Positions 53,698 through 63,000 of a stretch of DNA of 64,000 nt are shown here, in pieces (position 1 is the stretch's first letter; each line of letters begins with the position of its first letter). The stretch spans positions 2,876,010 to 2,940,009 of the forward strand of contig NZ_LT840184.1 in NCBI RefSeq assembly GCF_900177425.1, read 5' to 3'. Both the position numbers and the translations under genes were made by a program. The notes under the pieces are model-generated. The model had not been told where the DNA came from and did no database searches. It saw only the letters and a list, made by a program, of their open reading frames with translations. This stretch comes from Paenibacillus uliginis N3/975. GTDB lineage: Bacteria > Bacillota > Bacilli > Paenibacillales > Paenibacillaceae.

Positions 53698-54939
53698 ATG
53701 AAGCGTTTCATGAAATGGATGACGGAATCTTTTGCACCAAGATTGGAGGCGATTACAAATAATATTTGGATAGCATCGATTCAAGAAGCCATTATGGTTG
53801 CGATACCAATGATTTTTATTGGCTCTATTATTACGTTGATTTCTATTTTGCAAGACTTTATTCCTGGAATGCCGGATTTATCACCAATCACAACCTTCAG
53901 CTTCGGTCTTCTCGGTTTGTTTATTGTATTTCTAACGCCTTATACCGTCATGGAAAAAAAGGAGCGTCACAAAATCAAGCTGCTCGCGGGAATGACCGGA
54001 ATATCTTTATTCATCATGCTGCTTAATCCAACAATAAACGAGGACGGTACCATCCAGTTCATTCTTGAGCGTTTCGGTCCTTCGGGTATGGTTACGGCAC
54101 TGATTGTAGGCGTCTTCGTCGCGGTTATAATGAATGTCTGCACAAAGATTTCTTTCTTTAAAAAAGGTTCTTCCATGCCAGAGTTTATTATGGATTGGTT
54201 TGACTTCCTGGTACCGATTGCCTTGATACTGGGCACAGGTTGGGTTCTTGTATATCAGCTTCACTTTGACATTTTTGGACTTATCGTGGGCGTGTTCGAA
54301 CCTATTAATGCCATGGGGCAAAGCCTGTTTGGTTTTATTCTTTTCAATTTTATTGGGGTTGTGTTGTATTCCTTTGGGGTCAGCCCATGGGTTCTGATGC
54401 CAATATGGTATGCCATATGGATTCCAGCGATCGAGGAAAATGCCGCATTGGTGGCTCAGGGCCTGGATCCGGTCAACATTAATACATTTGAAACTTTCTT
54501 CTCCGGATGGCTTGGAATCGGAGGGATGGGTGCAACGTTGCCGCTTGTCATCTGGTTCCTGTTTGCCAGATCCAAAAAGCTGAAAGCCATTGGTAAAGCA
54601 ACTTTAATTCCTTCCTTGTTCAATATTAACGAGCCTGTTGTATACGGGGCGCCAATCGCGTTCAATCCACTTTTGATGGTGCCCATGTGGATTAACGGTC
54701 TAATAACACCCATTGTCGTTTATTTGGCTCTTGATATGGGGTTAGCTCAAATTCCAAGTAAAATCTTTCAGCTGTGGTATACACCGATCGGTGTATCGAC
54801 TTACATTATGTCCGGATTTAACGGACTGATTCTGCTCGCCGTCGTCTTGCTGATTGTGTTTGTCGTATGGTTTCCGTTTTTTAAACTGTATGATGCGCAG
54901 GAGCTAAAGAAAGAGCAGGAGTTACATGAAGAAGCTTGA
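53698..54939 (+). CDS. PTS sugar transporter subunit IIC (cellobiose/lichenan type)
   Basis: A 413-residue membrane channel of the PTS lactose/cellobiose family (CelB/LicC-like), about ten helices. FNINEPVVYGAPIAFNPLL near residue 310 is the substrate-site signature, and MPIWYAIWIPAIEENAALVA lies before it. EIIC moves the sugar across the membrane while EIIA/EIIB phosphorylate it; neither of those genes is in this window, so they must be elsewhere. ATG after GGAGGGAATAAACAG. It overlaps or abuts the GH3 gene, forming a beta-glucoside operon. Confidence 0.9.
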   Translation: MKRFMKWMTESFAPRLEAITNNIWIASIQEAIMVAIPMIFIGSIITLISILQDFIPGMPDLSPITTFSFGLLGLFIVFLTPYTVMEKKERHKIKLLAGMTGISLFIMLLNPTINEDGTIQFILERFGPSGMVTALIVGVFVAVIMNVCTKISFFKKGSSMPEFIMDWFDFLVPIALILGTGWVLVYQLHFDIFGLIVGVFEPINAMGQSLFGFILFNFIGVVLYSFGVSPWVLMPIWYAIWIPAIEENAALVAQGLDPVNINTFETFFSGWLGIGGMGATLPLVIWFLFARSKKLKAIGKATLIPSLFNINEPVVYGAPIAFNPLLMVPMWINGLITPIVVYLALDMGLAQIPSKIFQLWYTPIGVSTYIMSGFNGLILLAVVLLIVFVVWFPFFKLYDAQELKKEQELHEEA

Positions 54940-54958
54940 CATGAAAGGGTGGAAACAA

Positions 54959-57235
54959 ATGAATGCATCTATTAACGATTTGATAAAGGAAATGACACTT
55001 ACTGAAAAAGCATCCCTCTGCGCGGGATTAAATATGTGGATGACCAAGGGGATTGAGAGACTCAACATTCCGCCTGTTCATATGTATGACGGAACGAATG
55101 GTATTCGCAAAACGAACAGTGACGAAGAAATGGGGATCACCACGGAAAATATTCCTGCCACTTGTTATCCCACAGGATCAGCAATCGGTTCTTCCTGGAA
55201 CACTGAACTGCTGCATGAAGTCGGGGTCGCACTCGGGAATGAATCAATTGAAATGGGGGTAGAGTTGCTGCTCGGCCCAGGAATCAACATGAAGCGGACT
55301 CCGCTTGGAGGAAGGAATTTTGAATATTACTCGGAAGATCCTTGCCTGACAGGTGAACTCGGCGCTGCCTTTATCAAGGGCCTTCAAAGCAAAGGAGTTG
55401 GAGCTTCGCTTAAACACTTTGCTTGCAACAATCAGGAATTTGAAAAAATGGTGACTAGTTCGGAGGTGGATGAGCGGACTTTGCGAGAAATATATTTAAG
55501 CGCCTTCGAACGGATTATTAAAAAAGCGGATCCCTGGACAATCATGTGCTCCTACAACTTGCTTAATGGAACGTATACAAGTGAAAACGAACATTTATTA
55601 AACGATATTTTGAGAAAAGAGTGGGGATACGAAGGGGTAGTGCTATCAGACTGGACGGCCGTCAATGACCGGATCCGTGGGCTTAAAGCTGGACTTGATC
55701 TCGAAATGCCGGGACCTGCCTACTATAATACGAATGCTATTATCGAAGCAGTTGAGAGTGGGGTTCTTACTGAAGAGCAGCTTGATAAAAGCGTTGCCCG
55801 TATTCTAAAGCTTGTTGAACGTGTAACCGGAAGTGAAGGATCTGCTCCGACTTCTCGTATGGATTATCATACTCTGGCACGAAAAGCTGCAGCGGAAAGC
55901 ATCGTGCTTCTGAAGAATGAGAACGGTATTCTTCCGATACAGCTTGCATCAACCAAGTCCATTGCGGTTATTGGTCGGTTTGCCAGCAAGCCAAGAATCC
56001 AAGGAGCCGGCAGCGCTAAAGTTACGTCTACACGCATCGATATCCCTTTGGAAGAAATGAAGGAGTTGGCGGGAGCTTCCGTTGAGCTGAGCTATGCTGA
56101 AGGCTATCTGGAAGATGACTCCATCAATGAGGAGATGATCAAGGAGAGTGCGTCATTGGCCGCAAGATCAGATGTTGCAGTCATATTCGTTGGCCAGCCA
56201 GAATACGCCGAATCTGAAATGCGTGACTTAAAGGGAATTGATTTGCCTAAGCAACAGATCCTGCTAATTCAAGCGATTGCAGCCGTTCAACCTAAATGTA
56301 TTGTGGTGTCAAGCAGCGGTTCAGCCTTGGCGATGCGTCCCTGGGTTCAGCATGTTCCTGGCGTTATTCACTCTTGGCTTTCCGGACAAGGCATGGGCAA
56401 AGCGATTGCTGAAATCTTGTTTGGACAGACGAACCCATCCGGCAAACTGTCCGAGACCTTTCCAGTAAAACTTTCAGATAATCCTTCACATATGCGTATT
56501 CGTGGGGAGAATGGCAAGTTATATTATCGTGAAGGGCTGTTCGTCGGCTACAGATACTACGATCGAAAAGAACTTGCTCCACAGTTTCCATTTGGCCATG
56601 GCTTATCCTACACTTCATTTGCGTATAAGGATATGAAAGTGGCTCAGATGGAGACAGGTGTTACAATCTCTTTCTGGTTGGAGAATATCGGAAATAGGAG
56701 CGGGAAGGAGGTAATTCAACTTTACGTGCACGACGAAGAATGCAAATGGACGCGTCCAGAGAAAGAATTGAAGGCATTTGCCAAAATCGAGTTAGCTCCT
56801 GGGGAAAAGAAGGAGGTTGTTTTTGAACTTGAAGAGAGAGACTTTGCCTATTACAATACAAAATATAACCGCTGGGTAGCGGAGAGTGGTTACTTCCAAA
56901 TTGCGCTTGGCAGTTCTTCTCGTGATATCAGAATCACGGAGCGCCTGTACTGTGATTTTGGGAAGGAAGAAATATCATTTCACAAGTTCAGCTTACTCAG
57001 CGATTGGATCAGCGACCAAACCGCTAAATCAGTTTTGGAAGAATGCTTGGATGAGATGAACCGGCACGTCATAGACAAGGTTTATCTCAATGAAGAGTTC
57101 ATCGGATTTTGGGAAGACTTCCCTGTCATTAAGATTTTTCAGATGTTTGGTCAAAGCTGGATGGTTGACCGGTCACCAGATGACATCATTGAAGAACTTA
57201 TAAGTCGAGTCCATCAGAGACGCTTTGCCAAATGA
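54959..57235 (+). CDS. Glycoside hydrolase family 3 beta-glucosidase
   Basis: A ~758-residue intracellular hydrolase. The (beta/alpha)8 domain opens LIKEMTLTEKASLCAGLNMW, contains LGPGINMKRTPLGGRNFEYY and SLKHFACNNQE, and has its nucleophile Asp in GVVLSDW (codon at 55649). The second domain follows (RKAAAESIVLLKNENGILPI), then the Fn3-like domain with QLYVHDEECKWTRPEKELKA. An extra ~80-residue tail at the end is not part of the usual family. No signal peptide. I take the ATG at 54959 after AAAGGGTGG; starts at 54926 (AGGAG) or 54941 are possible. It should split imported beta-glucosides. Confidence 0.9.
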   Translation: MNASINDLIKEMTLTEKASLCAGLNMWMTKGIERLNIPPVHMYDGTNGIRKTNSDEEMGITTENIPATCYPTGSAIGSSWNTELLHEVGVALGNESIEMGVELLLGPGINMKRTPLGGRNFEYYSEDPCLTGELGAAFIKGLQSKGVGASLKHFACNNQEFEKMVTSSEVDERTLREIYLSAFERIIKKADPWTIMCSYNLLNGTYTSENEHLLNDILRKEWGYEGVVLSDWTAVNDRIRGLKAGLDLEMPGPAYYNTNAIIEAVESGVLTEEQLDKSVARILKLVERVTGSEGSAPTSRMDYHTLARKAAAESIVLLKNENGILPIQLASTKSIAVIGRFASKPRIQGAGSAKVTSTRIDIPLEEMKELAGASVELSYAEGYLEDDSINEEMIKESASLAARSDVAVIFVGQPEYAESEMRDLKGIDLPKQQILLIQAIAAVQPKCIVVSSSGSALAMRPWVQHVPGVIHSWLSGQGMGKAIAEILFGQTNPSGKLSETFPVKLSDNPSHMRIRGENGKLYYREGLFVGYRYYDRKELAPQFPFGHGLSYTSFAYKDMKVAQMETGVTISFWLENIGNRSGKEVIQLYVHDEECKWTRPEKELKAFAKIELAPGEKKEVVFELEERDFAYYNTKYNRWVAESGYFQIALGSSSRDIRITERLYCDFGKEEISFHKFSLLSDWISDQTAKSVLEECLDEMNRHVIDKVYLNEEFIGFWEDFPVIKIFQMFGQSWMVDRSPDDIIEELISRVHQRRFAK

Positions 57236-57510
57236 GAAAAAGTTAATCCGGCTATGAATATAGGATCACATAAGCAGCCGTGGAACGTATATTTCTTGCA
57301 GATGAGAATGGCCCGAGCGCCAAAGAGCTAGGCGCAGCATTTTTCATCGATCACCAGTTTTATGACCCTCATGATACAATGCAGATACTGATCTCGTTGT
57401 TATCATGGGGGTTTATTATATTGCGGTTTCGAGAATGGAGAGGCTTCATAAGGCGGCCAATAGGACATTCATCGATAATGAGCGTGAAGAACGAAGGAGG
57501 GGCTGAAATC

Positions 57511-57872
57511 ATGACAGAGACGTTCGTATCCTCCTATAGAACATGTACAATAAAGTGCCGCACGGTGGTTTACTTTTTGGTTGTCCAAAGTTTTATTTGA
57601 AGGACATTCCATACAATGACAAATTTACATATATCGTTGGTCAGAATCCGGACAGGATCACCCAAATTGGTAGCTGGCGCAAGCCGGGTTCTAGGGTGTA
57701 CCGAGGAAGGCCGGGGCGCGAAATTCAACTGGAATTTAATCTAGATCATCAAGGATGGCGTTTTCATGCATCGTATTTTCTGAAATCGGCCTGGACGGAT
57801 TCGAATCAAGCGTTCCATACCAATTCAGAAGACCTGGTCTCCAAAATCCATGAGTTGTACCCTGATAAGTGA
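57511..57872 (+). CDS. Hypothetical protein, probably frameshifted near its start
   Basis: An ATG at 57511 with GGAGGGGCTGAAATC before it opens MTETFVSSYR. Adding one base in the AGAACATG stretch at ~57538 leads into a second frame (57543-57872: MYNKVPHGGLLFGCPKFYLK, ending TNSEDLVSKIHELYPDK). Without this the gene would be only 109 residues from an ATG that has no ribosome binding site. No known domain. I see no membrane helix. The 275 bp before it (57236-57510) hold a longer open frame from 57280 that looks spurious. Confidence 0.45.
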
Positions 57873-58029
57873 GTGTTACGTAATTTATATTATGTAAACT
57901 AATTATGCTGCTTCGGCGAAGTTTCGCCTGATTTGAGATTCTATTGTTGTAGGACAAGCACATACACGAGCAGCAAGCGTTTTTTTCTTAATTTGTCAGA
58001 GGACAAGAAAATAGTCGCTTAAGAAGTCG

Positions 58030-58168
58030 CCTGTAAGGCGGCTTTTAGTTTTAACGATGGAAGTTCTTGTCCTCGGCTCGGGACAAAAACTTCCATCGTG
58101 TCGATTAGATGATTGTCTAATGTTAATCGACCTCGACAGCTTATTAAGCTAACGGGCAGGATAGTTTA
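58030..58168 (+). repeat. Structured intergenic repeat, copy C
   Basis: The clearest copy. GCCTGTAAGGCGGCTTTTAG, then stem GATGGAAGTTCTTGTCC pairing with GGACAAAAACTTCCATC (17 positions, one mismatch), then GTCGATTAGATGATTGTCTA closing with AATCGAC, then GCTAACGGGCAGGATAGTTT at 58148. Base changes versus copy A are matched on the opposite arm in both stems. Confidence 0.7.
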
Positions 58169-58429
58169 ATAACATATCGAATTTTTAAGCGTGGAAGGGT
58201 ATACGAGGCGAGGCGTTGCTTAACTAAACAAACTATTCGTTTACCAATCGAAGAATCTATACAGTCATAGATTAAGTTATAGTACCTATAGAGGCTGATG
58301 AAATTTAAACAAAAAGAAAGAGTGGCCTGAATTCGGAGAATGGAACTTTTTTTCGCCGATGGAATTTGTTTTTGAGTATACCGTCAGGTCTGTAAAGACA
58401 GAGTAAAATCGAAGGGTGTGGGTGATAAA

Positions 58430-59113
58430 ATGCCTAAGGCTGCAGCAGTAAAACTTCCTGAGACGATGGGAATGCAGGAATATGATCGGAGTGCTTCATT
58501 TATTTCAGCAGAAAGACGTATCCAAATCGACCGTTTCATCCGAAAAGAAGATGCAAACCGCTCCTTATTCGGTGAACTCCTAGCCAGGGCAATGATTTGC
58601 CGGGACCTCGGCGTGCCGAACCGGGACGTTCATTTTGTTAAAAACAATTATGGAAAACCGCTACTGTTCGGGCATGAAGAGTTTCATTTTAATATTTCTC
58701 ATTCAGGGTGTTGGGTTGTCATGATCTGGGATCAGAACGCCGTGGGCATCGACATTGAACAGATCCAGGAGATTGATCTTGAGATTGCCAGACGGTTCTT
58801 CTCCCCTCTTGAGAATAAGGATCTCATATCCAAGCCGGAGTCGGAACGAAAGGAATATTTCTATGATTTGTGGACACTCAAAGAAAGCTATATCAAAGCG
58901 TTGGGTACAGGGTTGTCGACTCCGCTAGATTCTTTCAGTATTCGCATAAAGGATAATGACAAATTCATGCTAGATCCGGATTGGGAGTCATGTCGGTTTA
59001 CACAGTTTGAGATCGACCCTGAGTACAAGCTGTCTGTCTGCTCACTTGGCAATCATCAGCCGGCATCTATACAAATTCACGATTATAAAGATTTGATTGA
59101 TAATCTGGCCTGA
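58430..59113 (+). CDS. Sfp-type 4'-phosphopantetheinyl transferase
   Basis: A ~227-residue enzyme that transfers the phosphopantetheine arm from CoA to the serine of carrier-protein domains, switching NRPS/PKS enzymes on. Motifs: NNYGKPLLFGHEEFHFNISH (substrate strand), VGIDIEQIQEI with the metal-binding Asp/Glu (~105), and WTLKESYIKALGTGL (~148), the invariant LKE. I take the ATG at 58430 after AGGGTGTGGGTGATAAA; a GTG at 58418 is possible. Its place right before an NRPS gene implies it activates that enzyme. Confidence 0.92.
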   Translation: MPKAAAVKLPETMGMQEYDRSASFISAERRIQIDRFIRKEDANRSLFGELLARAMICRDLGVPNRDVHFVKNNYGKPLLFGHEEFHFNISHSGCWVVMIWDQNAVGIDIEQIQEIDLEIARRFFSPLENKDLISKPESERKEYFYDLWTLKESYIKALGTGLSTPLDSFSIRIKDNDKFMLDPDWESCRFTQFEIDPEYKLSVCSLGNHQPASIQIHDYKDLIDNLA

Positions 59114-60053
59114 CACGATTCATCAACACTTTCATGTGAACAAATCATTGAAAGAACTTCGCAAATGCACGAGATGATGATGCCGTACATACCTTTAGAA
59201 CCATGTAAGGTTAGTATCGGACGAATAAAAATGTTTGATAGACTACGGATTATAGCCCGGTACTTGTGACAAATCCGTGGATCATGTTAGTGACAGGCAA
59301 ACAGTTCACGACTTTTATCAAATATGGAATTTAGTCGATGACAGAGTTTTGAATGTAGCAATAAGTTAAACTTAACGCTATTAAACAGATGTTGCTCAAT
59401 ACACGACTATATATAAAAATCGAGTGTATATCAGAACGTTTACCTGGTAGATGCTCGATTTTTTGCTTCGCGATCTGAGATTGGTCAGAATATCCGACAA
59501 ACGCATAGAGATCATTGGAAAATATTTTGAGATATCGAGTATATTTCTAAATGATATTGATAAACGAAAGCTAATGTTTTTTACTATGACATTAATCATA
59601 ACATTTCAACATTTATCAACTTATATCGACAGAAGTGATTTACAAACTAATCCATAGGTCACATTGACTTATTATGATATTTTTTGGTAGATTAAGGCTA
59701 ATAAACTATAATGTTTCCATTATCCCACTTATCCCATGAATAGGAAATCACCCCCTTCTAGAATCTACTCAACATCATATCCAACCTAGAATAAACTCCT
59801 TCTTGCTAGCTAATTCGAACATCAATATACATAGTAGAAAACGTCTCTAATCTTTTTGTTAATCGAATATCGACCTAATAAAGCTCAATCTACCCATTTC
59901 CCTTTTCTATTCGATATGGATCTTCTCCATCTATTTTTTTCTATGGATTCTGCAATTGATAATGGTCTATATATTGAGATTCATATTCATTCAATCAATC
60001 TATATAGAATCATTGCGAAATCTATCTATCTTGGTATATGGGAGGAATTTCAC
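59114..60053. other. Long AT-rich region upstream of the NRPS
   Basis: About 940 bp with no supported gene. It holds a terminator for the transferase gene (59415-59463). From 59640 onwards the DNA is very AT-rich and low in structure, with repeated TCTATCTATC-like motifs near 60020, and should contain the NRPS promoter and a long leader. No riboswitch or known operator was recognised. Confidence 0.5.
59415..59465 (+). terminator. Terminator before the NRPS region
   Basis: AAAAATCGAG (59415-59424) pairs with CTCGATTTTT (59454-59463), a 10-bp stem with a 29-nt loop, followed by T. It probably ends the phosphopantetheinyl transferase transcript. Confidence 0.6.
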
Positions 60054-63000
60054 ATGAGCGTAATGACGTCGGTACAAGCGTTGAACGATGTCACTTATCC
60101 TTTGATCCATCCTCAGAAGCGCATATGGTATATGGAGCAGATCTTTCCTTGTACGTCCATTGCAAACATTGGAGGCCCTGTTCGAATTAAAGGTACCGTT
60201 GATTTTGGTCTGCTGGAGCAAGCCATTCACGCTTTTATTCGCTGTCATGAAGGGCTTCGGATTCAGCTTGCGGAATGCGATGGAGATGCGCTACAAAGGG
60301 TCAGAGACTATGAGGAGCAGTCGCTCGATTTTTTTGATTTTTCGGGTGAATCCGATCCGGAAGCGGCCTTTTGGTCGTGGGTGGATGTCGAGGCAAGAAA
60401 GCCAATCCCGTTAGTGGGCTCCAGGCTGTACTACTTTGCGATGTTTCGCTTATCGGCCGAAGATAACGGTTATTTGGTGAAGAGCCATCATATCATCTCT
60501 GACGGCTGGTCGAATCAGTTGACAACCTCACAGATTGCGGAATTCTATACGAAGCTGCTGCATGGAGAGTCCATCGATACTGCTCCGGAACCGCCATCGT
60601 ATTTCGAATACGTTCAAGAAGAGAAGACTTATTTGACTTCACCAAGGTTCAGTAAGAGCAAGCAGTATTGGCATAATAAATTTAAAATGATTCCCGAAGG
60701 TGTTACCCAGGCATCTGTAAGCAGCACGGAGGGAAGAAGGTATACCTTACAGCTCAATGTAGCACTTTCACAACGTATTCAATCATGGGCAAATGAAGCG
60801 GGAATATCATTGAATACGTTCTTTGTGCTTGCTTATTTGATCTACACGTACAAGACGACTCAGCAGCGGGATTTGGTTGTAGGGACTCCTGTATTGAATC
60901 GCTCCGGCAAAAAGGAAAAGTCGATGTACGGGATGTTTACCAGTACGATGCCATTCCGTTTTGAGCTTGATCCAGAGGCGACCATCCAGGATACGCTTAG
61001 ATCGGTTCAAAAAGGGCTGATGGAATGCTACTTCCATCAACGCTATCCGTATGACCTGCTTGCACAAGAGCTGGAACTGAAGAAAAAAGGCTACGATCAG
61101 CTGTTTCATACCAGCATCAATTATTATAATACGAAGCTTCAAACAAGCTTGAATGGTATCCCGATTGAAAATGTGGAGTTTTACAATGGTCATCAGCTAT
61201 ACGAGCTTCAGATTGTCATTAAGCATTGGTCCGCCGATGGCGGTTTGACGCTGGATTATGACTATCGATTAGATGTTTATCAAGCTCAGCAGATTGAGGA
61301 GTTGTCTCGAAGAATGCTGCTTGTTATCGAGCAGATGCTGGACAAGTCTCAGGCAGCAATTAAAAGTTTAAACCTGCTAACAGCTGCGGAACAGCACCGC
61401 GAGCTGTATGACTATAATCAAACGCTCGTGTCTTATCCGAAGGATCAAACCGTCCTGCAGTTCTTTGAGGAGCAGGCAAGACGCAATTCGGAATCTACAG
61501 CCATTGTATATGAGCAGGAACAATGGACGTATCGACAGTTAAATGAGCAGGCGAATCGATTAGCACATTTTTTGATCCAAAAGGGTATTGCTCGTGAATC
61601 GATCGTTGGACTTTGGATGCAGCATTCGATCGAGGCGGTTGTCGCTATTCTTGGAGTGATGAAGGCAGGTGGTACCTATCTGCCAATTGATCCTGCTTAT
61701 CCCGAAGAACGGATTCGATATATGCTGGAGGACTCTGGTGCTCAGCTTGTCCTGACCAATTTATCGAACGTCGTTCTCATGGAATATCCGGGCGAGATCA
61801 TAGCTTATTCTGATCTTTCTCTGGATGGACTCGATTCATCCAACGTTAATCATGTTCATGAGCCTCGCGATCTGGCTTATATAATCTATACTTCAGGCTC
61901 AACAGGCCGTCCAAAAGGCGCGATGATTGAGCATAGAGGTCTTACGAATTATATCTGGTGGGCAAAAAAGGTGTACATTCGCGATTCCATTCCGACGTTT
62001 CCACTGTATTCATCTCTCGCCTTCGATCTTACCGTAACCTCCATATTTACTCCGCTCATATGCGGGGGACGTATTATCGTTTATCGAGACAACGGAGATG
62101 AATTTATTCTATACCGAATTATGCGAGACAGTGCTTCTACCATCGTAAAGCTGACTCCTGCTCATCTTGCATTGCTGAAAGAGCGGGACAATAAACAATC
62201 ATCCGTAGGACGCTTTATTGTTGGCGGTGAAGATCTGAAGACTAGTCTGGCAAAAGAGATCACCGATTCTTTCGGAGGAGCAATCGAGATCTACAATGAG
62301 TATGGCCCAACCGAAACGGTCGTGGGCTGCATGATTCATCTGTACAATCCACTCGAAGACAAGCGTGTATCTGTACCGATCGGCATCCCTGCGGATAATG
62401 TCATGCTGTATATTCTGGATCAGGATCAGAATCCCGTTATGCCAGGAGCGATTGGGGAACTGTACATTGCCGGAGATGGTGTCGCTAGAGGATATTTGCA
62501 TCGTAAAGAGCTGACGCAGGAAAGATTTTTATATAATCCGTTCGTGCCTGGTACTCGAATGTACCGTACAGGGGATCTGGTGAAGCGGCTTGCAGATGGC
62601 AAGATTGAATATATCGGTCGTGTGGATCATCAAGTGAAAATACGAGGTTATCGCATTGAGACTGGGGAGATCGAGAAAGCCATCGCCCAGCATGAAGCAA
62701 TCTCAGACGCAGTCGTTATTGATCGAGAGAATGATCGACTCGGAAAGTATTTATGCGCGTATATTGTAAAGCACGCAAACATTGAAGTGAGCGATCTCAA
62801 ACAACATTTATCCATTACACTCCCGGCTTATATGGTGCCTGCGGCATTCGTGGAGCTGGACGATATTCCGCTTACGATTAACGGCAAAGTGAATCGAGTG
62901 CTTCTTCCTGAGCCGGATTTTACTTTAGTACAGGAAAACGTGCGTGCGGCATCACGAAGTCGTGATGAAGCAGATTTGATTGAGGTTATTAGCGGTGTGT

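Noticed and set aside
57280..57600. Open frame of 106 codons after the GH3 gene
   Set aside because: It starts at a codon with no ribosome binding site, shows no family-like motif, and overlaps a better-supported start at 57511.
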